Positions 8,032 through 14,996 of a stretch of DNA of 24,757 nucleotides are shown in pieces. This DNA comes from CAJXCL01 sp036011265 (GTDB taxonomy: Bacteria > Nitrospinota > Nitrospinia > CAJXCL01). Positions within the stretch are counted from its first letter, which is position 1, and every line of letters begins with the position of its first letter. The translations under genes and the position numbers were made by a program. The stretch covers positions 1-24,757 of the forward strand of contig DASCNB010000094.1 of NCBI GenBank assembly GCA_036011265.1, read 5' to 3'. A model generated the notes under the pieces. It had not been told where the DNA came from and ran no database searches. It worked only from the letters and a program-made list of their open reading frames with translations.

Positions 8032-8676
8032 TCAGTATTTAAGTCGCATATCTAAAACACTCTCAATGGCATCTTTTCCAATAATACCCTCCCTGAGAAG
8101 TTTAGGAAGGGTATCGCAGACATCAAGAACAGTTGAACTTTGAGTGCCGGTTGCCTTTCCGCCATCGAGAAGTAAATCTATTTTATCTCCCAGAGCTTCC
8201 ATGACCTCTACTGCAGAAGCAGGTTCAGGATTATTTGATATATTTGCGCTGGACCCTGTAATCGGGAATTCGGACAATTCACATAATCGCCGCACAAAAC
8301 TGCTTCCGGAAACCCGTACGCCAATCTTCCCGGTGTTTCCTGTCAATACTTCAGGCACTTTGGAGGATGCCTCAAAAACTAAGGTCAGCGGACCGGGCCA
8401 AAAACAATCAATAAGTTTCTTTGCAGTTGCATTAACACTTGTGGTCAAATCCGAAAGCCGATCTTTTGAAGCAATAAAAATCAGCAGAGGTTTGTTAATA
8501 TCTCTTTCTTTAACACGAAAAACTTTATTAACAGCTTGTTCATCAAGAGCATTTACTCCCAACCCGTAAAAAGTCTCAGTAGGGAGTGAGACTATCCCTC
8601 CACTCATCAACGTATCAAGGGCGTTTTTTAAAGCCAGATCAGGATGGTCAAAGTCTATCTTTACGATCTCGGCCAT
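8032..8676 (-). CDS. tsaC: L-threonylcarbamoyladenylate synthase (YrdC/Sua5 family)
   Basis: A 214-residue single-domain YrdC protein. Family features in order are GGIVSLPTETFYGLGVNA (26-43), the K56-x-R58 pair in VKERDINKPL that contacts nucleotide, WPGPLTLVFEA and the PITGSSANIS signature. It makes threonylcarbamoyl-AMP from threonine, bicarbonate and ATP, the first step of t6A37 formation on ANN-decoding tRNAs. It lacks the extra C-terminal Sua5 domain, so it is the short TsaC form. TsaB, TsaD and TsaE are not in the window. The product of its pathway is the substrate of MtaB, encoded at 13404-14759. It sits between the SUMF1-domain gene and scpA on the same strand. Confidence 0.93.
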   Translation of the reverse strand: MAEIVKIDFDHPDLALKNALDTLMSGGIVSLPTETFYGLGVNALDEQAVNKVFRVKERDINKPLLIFIASKDRLSDLTTSVNATAKKLIDCFWPGPLTLVFEASSKVPEVLTGNTGKIGVRVSGSSFVRRLCELSEFPITGSSANISNNPEPASAVEVMEALGDKIDLLLDGGKATGTQSSTVLDVCDTLPKLLREGIIGKDAIESVLDMRLKY

Positions 8677-8768
8677 AAAATATCTCGGAAATTACACGGA
8701 ATTAAGACTTCTCAAAGCCTACTGTTCTATCAGTCCAATATTTCAATCGGTACGAACTTTTTGGATGT

Positions 8769-9734
8769 TCACTGAGTGGCATTTTTTACCTCCGCCTCAG
8801 CACTTCTCGCAAGGCGAAACCCAAGGTAAAAGTCCATTTCATTAGGTGTGCCACTGTCGCGAAGAGTTGTGCGAATGCTCTTAGGAGAGCTAAACCAGCT
8901 ACCTCCCCGACGCGCACGGTGGGTACCGGTTACAGGTCCTTTCGGATTTTTACGGGGGCTCTTTTCATAGTAATCTCCTTTATACCAGTCCGCGCACCAT
9001 TCCCATACATTGCCTGTCATATCATAAAGGCCAAAACTATTAGGCTTAAAACTTCCTCTCGGGGAAGTATAAACATAACTGTCATCATAATCTTCCCATA
9101 CAGGCCATGGTCGTTTGGGAAAATGATTCCATGACTCGTCTCCCGCTATATTGCCATCAGGCCATTCATTGCCCCATGAGTATTCAATAAACTTTCCTCC
9201 ATCGCGTGCCGCAAATTCCCATTCTGCTTCTGTTGGAAGACGGTACTTCATGCCGCGTTCTTTATTAAGCCAGTTGATATATGCCATAGCATCATTCCAG
9301 GAAACCATGGTAACAGGGTGGTTCTCTTCTTGGTCAAATCCCGGATTTCGCCAGCTTATACCTTCTTGCTCCTCCCAATTATCCCCGGTTTTATTTAATA
9401 TCCATCCTTTGCCTTCCTTCTCTACTTCTGTTACATAGGCTGTTGCATCGACAAATCTGCGAAAATCTCCAATCGTTACTTCATACTTAGCAATAAAGAA
9501 ATTATCTAAACATACGTCATGAACAGGAAGCTCATCGGAGTTCCCAGTTTCAAAAAAATTTCCCATTTTGAAACAAGCACCCTTAACAAAAGCCATATCC
9601 GGTAATGGATGTAGAGGTTTTTTGACTTCTTTAGCAGCAGCTTTTTGGGGCCAAAAATTATTTTCGTAATACCACGAAGAAGACGTCAGTAAAATTAAGG
9701 ATAGAAGAAAGAGGCTTTTGCTAATTGTCCGCAT
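8769..9734 (-). CDS. Exported SUMF1/FGE-fold protein
   Basis: A 321-residue protein. Residues 7-18 are hydrophobic and form a signal peptide or uncleaved anchor, so it acts outside the cytoplasm. Residues about 45-312 form the FGE-sulfatase fold: MAFVKGACFKMGN, IAKYEVTIGDFRRF, HPVTMVSWNDAMAYINWLN, YRLPTEAEWEFAAR, GLYDMTGNVWEWCADWY, RRGGSWFSSPKSIR and FYLGFRLAR. The two active-site cysteines of true formylglycine-generating enzymes, expected after GGSW, are absent (Ser, Ser, Pro, Lys). So this is probably not a sulfatase activator but one of the many fold relatives used in binding or envelope roles. It starts 2 nt after the purE stop with no strong Shine-Dalgarno, so it is probably coupled to purE. 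The combination with purE looks accidental in function. Confidence 0.88.
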   Translation of the reverse strand: MRTISKSLFLLSLILLTSSSWYYENNFWPQKAAAKEVKKPLHPLPDMAFVKGACFKMGNFFETGNSDELPVHDVCLDNFFIAKYEVTIGDFRRFVDATAYVTEVEKEGKGWILNKTGDNWEEQEGISWRNPGFDQEENHPVTMVSWNDAMAYINWLNKERGMKYRLPTEAEWEFAARDGGKFIEYSWGNEWPDGNIAGDESWNHFPKRPWPVWEDYDDSYVYTSPRGSFKPNSFGLYDMTGNVWEWCADWYKGDYYEKSPRKNPKGPVTGTHRARRGGSWFSSPKSIRTTLRDSGTPNEMDFYLGFRLARSAEAEVKNATQ

Positions 9735-9736
9735 AA

Positions 9737-10219
9737 TTATTTAATCTTATCCGCCTTTTTTTGAACCTCAAGCGCCATTTCTTTTTTGAATTCAGTAAGG
9801 CGGTTGTTGATTTCTTTATCGGATAAAGCCAATATTTGTGCGGCAAGGACAGCGGCGTTTTTTGCGCCAGCTTCTCCAACAGCCATGGTGGCAACAGGTA
9901 TTCCACCCGGCATCTGGACTGTGGCAAGAAGGGCGTCAAAACCCTGTAAGGGAGAAGAATTAATAGGAACACCGATAACAGGTAAAACAGTCTCTGCGGC
10001 TATTACGCCCGCAAGATGGGCAGCACCTCCGGCCCCGGCAATGATCACTTTAACTCCCTTGTTCTCGAATTCCTTAATGAGAGATCGTGTTCTGTCAGGA
10101 GAGCGGTGGGCGGAAGCAACCGTCATATCAAATTCAATTTTAAACTTCTTTAACCTCTCTGCGGCCTTCTGCATTACCGGCAAATCAGAATCACTTCCCA
10201 TAACAATAGAAACCTTCAT
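9737..10219 (-). CDS. purE: N5-carboxyaminoimidazole ribonucleotide mutase
   Basis: A 160-residue class I PurE of full length. Motifs are GSDSDLPVM (8-16, phosphate binding), SAHRSP with the catalytic His38, GAGGAAHLAGVIA, LPVIGVPI and QMPGGIPVATM. It moves the carboxylate of N5-CAIR to make CAIR in de novo purine synthesis and normally forms an octamer. AAGGAG 6 nt before the ATG is a good ribosome binding site. purK, its usual partner, is not adjacent. The SUMF1-domain gene follows after 2 nt. Confidence 0.96.
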   Translation of the reverse strand: MKVSIVMGSDSDLPVMQKAAERLKKFKIEFDMTVASAHRSPDRTRSLIKEFENKGVKVIIAGAGGAAHLAGVIAAETVLPVIGVPINSSPLQGFDALLATVQMPGGIPVATMAVGEAGAKNAAVLAAQILALSDKEINNRLTEFKKEMALEVQKKADKIK

Positions 10220-10346
10220 TTATAACTCCTTCTTTAAAATATGTTTAAACGCAGTGAAAACAATTTTCCCGCGAGAAACGCAAAATAACACCTAAATATT
10301 TTTTCCGTTTTTTTGTGTATTTAGTGGGCATAGCAGTATAAAAAAA

Positions 10347-11303
10347 TCAATAAAACTTTTTATACCATGCAATTGTACGTTTCAGACCTTCTTTCATGTC
10401 AAATTTTGGCTCCCAGCCGGTTTTCTTATTAATTTCAGAATAATCAGCCTCAAGGGACATTAAATCCGCAGAGCGTCCCTTTTCAAAATGAATGTCCGAA
10501 GTGGATCCCGATAACTTTTTAATCATTTCCGCAAGATTTTTTATAGAAGTCTGCTTGCGGGTACCGATATTAAAAACATCTCCTGCCATTCCGTTGCCCT
10601 CAACTGCAACCAGAGTATAAGCGCTGACAGCGTCCTTCACATATTGAAAATCTCTTGTCTGATCTCCGTTATCATGAATAATAATAGGCTCATTTTTTAA
10701 AGCCTTAACAATAAAATTAGAAACCACACCTGCGTTTCCCCATATATCCTGGTTCTCACCATAAGTATTAAAATTGCGGATAATAACTACCGGGTACTTG
10801 TACCATTCAAACATAGCCCTGCAATGTTTTTCCGCTGCTAACTTTGTTACCGCGTAAACACTTCTAGGGAGCATAGGGTGGTTAGTATCCATAGGGGTAT
10901 AAATGGGATTTCCATAAACTTCAGGGGAAGAAGCGTAAATCATCATGGGCCAGTCTTTTGTTTTCACCAGGGTTTGCATCAGGCGAAATGTTCCGTACTC
11001 ATTATTTTGGAAATAATCATCCTGCCTTTCCATCGATTCTGGAATAGAAATAAAAGCCGCCAAATGGATAACAGACGATAACTTTAACTTGTCTAATTCC
11101 TCCACCGTAAAGTCAAAGAATTTTTTTTTAATTAACTCAAACTTTTTAGAAAATTCAGGAGATTTTATAAAGGGGTCTTTTTCAAAAAAATTTCTTGAAA
11201 AATCATCCACGCCTATGACTTTAAAAACATCTTTTCTTCGAACCAATTGATCAACCAGGTGCACACCGTAAAGACCGGCTGCCCCCGTTACCATAATTTT
11301 CAT
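10347..11303 (-). CDS. NAD-dependent epimerase/dehydratase (extended SDR)
   Basis: A 318-residue extended short-chain dehydrogenase. The Rossmann glycine motif is G7-A-A-G10-L-Y-G13. The catalytic set is the Ser in YASSPEVYG (125/126) plus Y150-x3-K154 in SVYAVTKLAAEK. Substrate-side motifs RNFNTYGENQ and GDQTRDFQYVKDAV are typical of nucleotide-sugar 4-epimerases and dehydratases, such as the UDP-glucose 4-epimerase group. It probably interconverts a UDP- or dTDP-sugar for surface polysaccharide; the exact substrate cannot be read. AAGGGA precedes the ATG. The purE gene starts 127 nt downstream on the same strand; no other sugar-nucleotide genes are near. Confidence 0.9.
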   Translation of the reverse strand: MKIMVTGAAGLYGVHLVDQLVRRKDVFKVIGVDDFSRNFFEKDPFIKSPEFSKKFELIKKKFFDFTVEELDKLKLSSVIHLAAFISIPESMERQDDYFQNNEYGTFRLMQTLVKTKDWPMMIYASSPEVYGNPIYTPMDTNHPMLPRSVYAVTKLAAEKHCRAMFEWYKYPVVIIRNFNTYGENQDIWGNAGVVSNFIVKALKNEPIIIHDNGDQTRDFQYVKDAVSAYTLVAVEGNGMAGDVFNIGTRKQTSIKNLAEMIKKLSGSTSDIHFEKGRSADLMSLEADYSEINKKTGWEPKFDMKEGLKRTIAWYKKFY

Positions 11304-11385
11304 ACATTCCCTTAACTGCCAACTATTAACTGTTTATAGTTAATTGATAATTGCTGACCGCTAATTGTTTGTTAGTCCCTGTCCC

Positions 11386-11577
11386 TTATTCCTGCCTTTT
11401 ATCCCCTGATTTCTGTTTTCTATCTTCTTCCAGTTCCTTTTGTCCTTGCCACATAGGGCAGAACTTACCATGCCACTCCATGATCTTTCCTACAGTGGTT
11501 TCAGGGTTATTGCGGGCGTAATTACACAAAGGGCAATTATCACAAGCATGTGCGAGGGCTTTTTTAACAGGATTCAT
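11386..11577 (-). CDS. Small conserved four-cysteine protein
   Basis: A 63-residue protein. Cys12-x2-Cys15-Pro-x-Cys18 at the N-terminus and Cys40 in WHGKFCPMW make a four-Cys set able to bind zinc or an Fe-S cluster. The core NCPLCNYARNNPETTVGKIM, followed by EWHGKFCP, resembles small hypothetical proteins I recall from sulfate-reducer-type genomes, usually CPLCRYARENPE...WHGKWCP. The C-terminus is charged and probably disordered. No function is known to me. The ATG lies 6 nt after a -10-like hexamer and has no Shine-Dalgarno, so the mRNA may be leaderless. Confidence 0.8.
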   Translation of the reverse strand: MNPVKKALAHACDNCPLCNYARNNPETTVGKIMEWHGKFCPMWQGQKELEEDRKQKSGDKRQE

Positions 11578-11583
11578 GGATGT

Positions 11584-11613
11584 ATAATATCAAAGGGATA
11601 GCTTAAATTGCAA
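11584..11613 (-). promoter_or_regulatory. Sigma-70-type promoter for the four-Cys gene
   Basis: On the minus strand, TTGCAA (11613-11608) is followed by an 18-bp spacer and TATTAT (11589-11584), then 6 nt to the ATG. The expected start of transcription falls at or next to the start codon, consistent with a leaderless message and with the absence of a Shine-Dalgarno. Confidence 0.5.
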
Positions 11614-11785
11614 ACGTAAAAAGGGGAGGTAGTTGTAAGCGACAGGATCTGTTGCTTCCCTGGTCCCTCTCTTGTTACTCAAATTACTAACAACATTATA
11701 CATTGTACTGTAGCACTGATTATGATTTAATTTGTGCTATGTTTATGCATAGAAATTTCAATTCTATACATAATCGGAGCAATAA

Positions 11786-11806
11786 GTTCGTGTGAGTGAA
11801 ACGAAC
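11786..11806. repeat. Hairpin GTTCGT-GTGAGTGAA-ACGAAC, upstream copy
   Basis: Perfect 6-bp arms surround the loop GTGAGTGAA, just upstream of the DUF1566 gene. A related hairpin with the same GTGTGAGTGAA core but different, still complementary, arms follows the gene at 12344-12369. A GTG at 11796 inside the loop opens a longer frame, but it is not the likely start. Confidence 0.55.
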
Positions 11807-11831
11807 ACCTATATTAATATGGGTGATTAAT

Positions 11832-12341
11832 ATGAAAAGTAAATGTTCTTACGCATTATTTATTCCGCTGATTTCGATTCTTTTTCTATCTTTAAGTTTT
11901 TCCGGTGAAGCAGTAAAAGGTAAAAGCTCCCAAGATGGTCGTTATGTTGACAATGGTGATGGCACGGTTACAGACTACCGGACTGAATTAATGTGGACGC
12001 AAAAGGACAGTTATGCGGATTTGGGGGAATGCCGGAATTGGTACAAATCAGAAAAATATGTGAGTAAGTTAAAAACAGGAGGGTATACCGATTGGCGTAT
12101 GCCCACCGTTGAAGAATTAAAAACGATTTTTGAGAAATCTAAATCGAACACAAATTATCGTGGCGCCCCCAGCCGACTTGACCCGATATTTGCTCCTCGT
12201 GGCGCATGGTGGTATTGGGTTTCAAATACTGTCGGCCCCTGTTGCGCCCGCGGTATTATCTTTGACAACGGCAAAGTCGGCTCTGGCCTGCGTCGCACCT
12301 GCGGTGACGGAGGTGTGCGGGCAGTTCGCCTTGGAGATTGA
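11832..12341 (+). CDS. Secreted DUF1566 (Lcl C-terminal-like) protein
   Basis: A 169-residue protein. The ATG at 11832 begins a clear signal peptide (MKSKCSYALF, then a hydrophobic core to about residue 24). An in-frame GTG at 11796 would add 12 residues and break the signal layout. The mature part matches DUF1566: DGRYVDNGDGTVTDYRTELMW, a GGYTDWRMPTVEEL core, an SNTVGPCCARGIIFDNG segment and the terminal RTCGDGGVRAVR. This domain occurs in exported proteins of many Gram-negatives and often stands alone; its role is unknown. Cysteines in the second half may form disulfides. Two related hairpins flank the gene, and a palindromic repeat follows before the pilin-like gene. Confidence 0.87.
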   Translation: MKSKCSYALFIPLISILFLSLSFSGEAVKGKSSQDGRYVDNGDGTVTDYRTELMWTQKDSYADLGECRNWYKSEKYVSKLKTGGYTDWRMPTVEELKTIFEKSKSNTNYRGAPSRLDPIFAPRGAWWYWVSNTVGPCCARGIIFDNGKVGSGLRRTCGDGGVRAVRLGD

Positions 12342-12343
12342 TC

Positions 12344-12369
12344 GTTCAGTTAGTGTGAGTGAAATGAAC
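12344..12369. repeat. Hairpin GTTCA...TGAAC, downstream copy
   Basis: Arms GTTCA (12344-12348) and TGAAC (12365-12369) enclose GTTAGTGTGAGTGAAA. It shares GTGTGAGTGAAAYGAACA with the hairpin at 11786-11806, while changes in the arms preserve pairing. It starts 3 nt after the DUF1566 stop codon. Confidence 0.55.
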
Positions 12370-12385
12370 ATTTAACTTGAGGATT

Positions 12386-12433
12386 AATTGAAGCTCCCCG
12401 CAGCAAGCTGCGACTGCGCTCGCTAAACATTTT
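12386..12433. repeat. Palindromic intergenic repeat, inverted copy of the 5629-5737 element
   Basis: It runs from AATTGAAGCTCC (12386-12397) through the perfect hairpin CGCAGC-aa-GCTGCG (12399-12412) to TCGCTAAAC (12420-12428). Read on the other strand, these are the GTTTAGCGA and GGAGCTTCAATT modules seen at 5629-5737, without the middle section. Confidence 0.6.
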
Positions 12434-12444
12434 AGATATAGCAT

Positions 12445-13035
12445 ATGCTTTCATTTTTTGGCTTTGTTTTGATTCTTATCGCTGCGGGGCTGGCTTTTAG
12501 CGTACCTATCAATACGATATTAGGTCAAATTTACAAATCTCGAAAAACCGGCAACAGCAGAAAAAAACCGTCTTTTCTTACCATTTTCATAAGCGTTTCA
12601 ATAGTTTTTTTTGTATTAACGATGATAATTGTTAACACGGTTCCTAATTTAGTGACTAAAATGCCTCAGCATACATTTATAGAGGTAAACAACAATCTTA
12701 ATAGTATTTATACCTTACAAAAATCCTATCGCGCCGAGCACAGTGTCTATGCCGGAATAGAAAAGGAGAGCGAAGCTTTTGATGATATGGAATGGTTTCC
12801 CTCCGGCAAGCTTTATTACTCATATTACTGCGGAGATAATGTTCGTTCTTCGTCAGTGGCGAAGGGGCATCCAAAGCCGGGTACCGACTGGCCCTATTCG
12901 GTAAAACCCATGGTATCAGCAAATACCTTTGTTTGCATGGCCGTTGGAAATCTCGATAAAGATCCTTTTATGGATGTCTGGATGATTAATGACAAGAATG
13001 AACTTCGCCATCTTTATAATGATGCTTCTAATTGA
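12445..13035 (+). CDS. Two-membrane-span protein with a pilin-like globular domain
   Basis: A 196-residue protein. Two hydrophobic helices lie at about 1-22 and 43-66, separated by a basic loop KSRKTGNSRKK. The rest is extracytoplasmic and resembles type IV pilin/GspG globular domains of deltaproteobacteria-like genomes. NNNLNSIYTLQKSYRAEHSVY looks like the pilin alpha1-C region, and AVGNLDKDPFMDVWMIND like the usual pilin end (AVGNIDxDxxLDVWxI). However, no prepilin cleavage motif (G-F-T-L-x-E) is present. I infer a membrane-anchored, non-assembled pilin relative. No Shine-Dalgarno precedes the ATG. Its TGA is part of the repeat that begins at 13033. Confidence 0.75.
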   Translation: MLSFFGFVLILIAAGLAFSVPINTILGQIYKSRKTGNSRKKPSFLTIFISVSIVFFVLTMIIVNTVPNLVTKMPQHTFIEVNNNLNSIYTLQKSYRAEHSVYAGIEKESEAFDDMEWFPSGKLYYSYYCGDNVRSSSVAKGHPKPGTDWPYSVKPMVSANTFVCMAVGNLDKDPFMDVWMINDKNELRHLYNDASN

Positions 13036-13380
13036 TTTCGGCCATCCTTGGCCTCAACCCTTCGGGCGGTTTTCCTTCGGAAACCGTCCAATTTTAGCAT
13101 CGTGATAAAATTGTGATTTCGGCCATTCTTGGTCTCAACCCTCCGGGTAATCTACCAAAGTATCCTATTCAATTTGCATCGCAGATTCGTTCATAGAAGA
13201 ATAGCTGTGAAGACTTAAATTCGTCTGTTCTGACGAATTGTGATTTTCGGCAAAGCCCCGCTGAGCGTGGCAAAGCTGAGCTTAGCTCTGCCATCCTTGG
13301 CCTCAACCCTCTGGGCGACCTTCCTTTGGAATCCGTCCAATTCGGCTTTCTTGCCGAATTGTGGTTGCGGCCCCTTGGCC
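13033..13380. repeat. Array of palindromic intergenic repeats
   Basis: Three degenerate units share TGATTTCGGCCATCCTTGGCC and CTCAACCCTTCGGG: 13033-13066, 13114-13147 and 13286-13317. In the third unit, about 36 bp splits GATTTTCGGC (13242-13251) from GCCATCC. Each unit has its own palindromes: GGCCA-tcct-TGGCC, a long hairpin at 13064-13089, AATTCG...CGAATT at 13218-13239, AATTCGGC-tttctt-GCCGAATT at 13339-13360 and GCGGCC-cctt-GGCCGC at 13367-13382. No open frame crosses the array. Confidence 0.7.
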
Positions 13381-13395
13381 GCTTTATGTTATAAT
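13365..13395 (+). promoter_or_regulatory. Extended -10 promoter of mtaB
   Basis: TGTTATAAT (13387-13395) is an extended -10 with a perfect TATAAT; a weak TTGCGG (13365-13370) lies 19 bp before it, inside the last hairpin of the repeat array. Only 8 nt separate the -10 from the mtaB ATG, so transcription should begin at or just before the start codon. Confidence 0.6.
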
Positions 13396-13403
13396 AAACG
13401 GCT

Positions 13404-14759
13404 ATGAAATTTAAAATCGCGACTTTAGGATGTCGTAATAACCAGTATGAAAGCGCTGAAGTCCGCGCAAGCTTTGAAAAAGAAGGATTTCAACCTGTCC
13501 CCTCTGATAGCAGAGCAGATATTTGTGTGATTAATACCTGCTCGGTCACGGAAAAAAGTAATTACCGGTGTAGACAAATAATACGAAAAACAGTGGACTC
13601 CAACCCGGATAGCTTTGTTGTGGTTGTTGGATGTTATCCACAGTTAGACACGAATGCTGTAAGGTCTTTGCGCGGAGTGGACCTTATTCTCGGTAATGAT
13701 GAAAAACTGGATATCATTAAACATCTGAGAGATTTAAATGTTAATGAGCAAGGAAAGCTTTCTGATGGGAAGACAACTGAGCAAAAAATTCAAAAAAATA
13801 AGACAGAGCCTAAAGTATTAGTAGGGAATTCTAGCAATGGTACCACTTTTCGAGCGGAAGAGGTGAGTCATTTCGCGGGAAAGACCAAGGCGTTTTTAAA
13901 AATTCAAACAGGTTGTAATTACAAATGCACATTTTGCGTTATTACTTTGGCTCGCGGACAAAGCAGAAGTGCCGAGACAGCGACAGTAGTCCGACAGTTT
14001 AGCAGGCTTTTACAAAATAATTTCAGGGAAATTACCTTATCCGGTATTCATTTAGGTAGTTTTGGAAAAGATTTGTCTTCTCAAACCAGCCTTGTCGAAC
14101 TTTTGAGGGATCTGATAAAAATTGAGGGGAATTTTAGAATACGGTTAAGCTCTCTTGGTCCGAAGGACATCAGCGATGAGCTTATAGACCTGATAGCTTC
14201 CTCCCCAAAGATTTGTAATCATTTGCATATTTCATTACAAAGCGGATCAGACAGAATACTTCGGTTAATGAAAAGAAATTATCAAATGGAAAATATTTAT
14301 GAATTAATGGACAAACTTTCAGGCAGAATACCGGATATTGGTATTGGCGCTGATCTGATAGCCGGTTTTCCGGGAGAAACGGACCAGGAGTTTGAGGAAA
14401 CATTGGGGGTTGTCAGGGAACTTCCTTTTTCCTATCTTCATGTCTTTAATTTTTCTCGCAGAAAAAATACCGCGGCTTATGATCTGCCGGATCAGGTTCC
14501 CGGCAGGGTAAGGAAACAAAGGGTTTTTGATTTAAAGGAATTAGCCCGGCAAAAATCCGAAAAATTTAGAGAAAGATTTCTTGGGAAAGATCAATATGTG
14601 TTAATAGAACAGAACCGTGATCCGAAAACCGGATATCTAAAAGGACATACAGGGAATTACATCTTTGCGAATATAGATAGCGCGGATGATTTAGTCAATC
14701 AAATCATTCCGGTACGCTTTTCTCGTATAGAGAATGAAACGCTATTTGGTGTTGTATAA
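13404..14759 (+). CDS. mtaB: tRNA t6A37 methylthiotransferase
   Basis: A 451-residue radical SAM methylthiotransferase. The N-terminal UPF0004 domain carries Cys10 (TLGCRNNQYES), Cys46 (INTCSVT) and Cys77 (VVGCYPQ), which hold the second Fe-S cluster. The radical SAM cluster is C171-x3-C175-x2-C178 (TGCNYKCTFCVI). A TRAM-like RNA-binding region ends the protein (about 385-450). The short VT-E-S-N spacing and 'LGCRxNQYES' start fit MtaB rather than MiaB or RimO. It converts t6A to ms2t6A at position 37 of tRNAs reading ANN codons, downstream of TsaC. No Shine-Dalgarno precedes the ATG, consistent with the promoter position. An insertion-like polar stretch at about 112-150 is low in conservation. 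Confidence 0.92.
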   Translation: MKFKIATLGCRNNQYESAEVRASFEKEGFQPVPSDSRADICVINTCSVTEKSNYRCRQIIRKTVDSNPDSFVVVVGCYPQLDTNAVRSLRGVDLILGNDEKLDIIKHLRDLNVNEQGKLSDGKTTEQKIQKNKTEPKVLVGNSSNGTTFRAEEVSHFAGKTKAFLKIQTGCNYKCTFCVITLARGQSRSAETATVVRQFSRLLQNNFREITLSGIHLGSFGKDLSSQTSLVELLRDLIKIEGNFRIRLSSLGPKDISDELIDLIASSPKICNHLHISLQSGSDRILRLMKRNYQMENIYELMDKLSGRIPDIGIGADLIAGFPGETDQEFEETLGVVRELPFSYLHVFNFSRRKNTAAYDLPDQVPGRVRKQRVFDLKELARQKSEKFRERFLGKDQYVLIEQNRDPKTGYLKGHTGNYIFANIDSADDLVNQIIPVRFSRIENETLFGVV

Positions 14760-14803
14760 AATTAACCGCAGAAAACTCGGAGTGAGCAGAGACAAATAAA
14801 TAT

Positions 14804-14823
14804 ATTCCCACTTTTGCGGGAAT
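14804..14823. repeat. Hairpin ATTCCC...GGGAAT after mtaB
   Basis: ATTCCC-acttttgc-GGGAAT followed by GACA resembles the dispersed element 'TGTCATTCCCGC...GCGGGAAT' found in many proteobacteria-like genomes. It might help end mtaB transcription, but no T-run follows closely. Confidence 0.5.
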
Positions 14824-14861
14824 GACACGCAATCTTTTCTGCACTGCAAATCTGTAAAAGT

Positions 14862-14971
14862 GTGTTTTTTTAGGCGCTGTTTTGTTCTTGTTTTTTTATA
14901 GCGCCTTATGCAAGGCTTAGCAAAATTTTGTTAGGCAATTGGGCGGAAGCCCATTTGGTTGCGGCCCTGCC
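14862..14971. repeat. Intergenic repeat in the dapB leader
   Basis: GTGTTTTTTTAG, then TTAGCAAAATTTTGTTAG, AATTGGGCGGAAGCCC (hairpin GGGC-ggaa-GCCC) and TTTGGTTGCGGCCCTGCC. The same modules in the same order appear on the opposite strand at 17590-17648. A local stem GGCGC...GCGCC (around 14872-14905) is unique to this copy. The element ends about 16 nt before the dapB Shine-Dalgarno, so it is probably transcribed in the leader. Confidence 0.6.
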
Positions 14972-14996
14972 GCAAAATATTTTTCAGGAGAAAATT

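Noticed and set aside
11796..11831. GTG start of the DUF1566 gene
   Set aside because: It lies in the loop of a hairpin and puts 12 extra residues before a normal signal peptide.
13033..13380. CRISPR array
   Set aside because: The units are unevenly spaced, diverged and palindromic, without uniform spacers or cas genes.
14928..14996. 23-residue extension of DapB
   Set aside because: It lies in the intergenic repeat; AGGAGA precedes the ATG at 14997, where the family start is expected.
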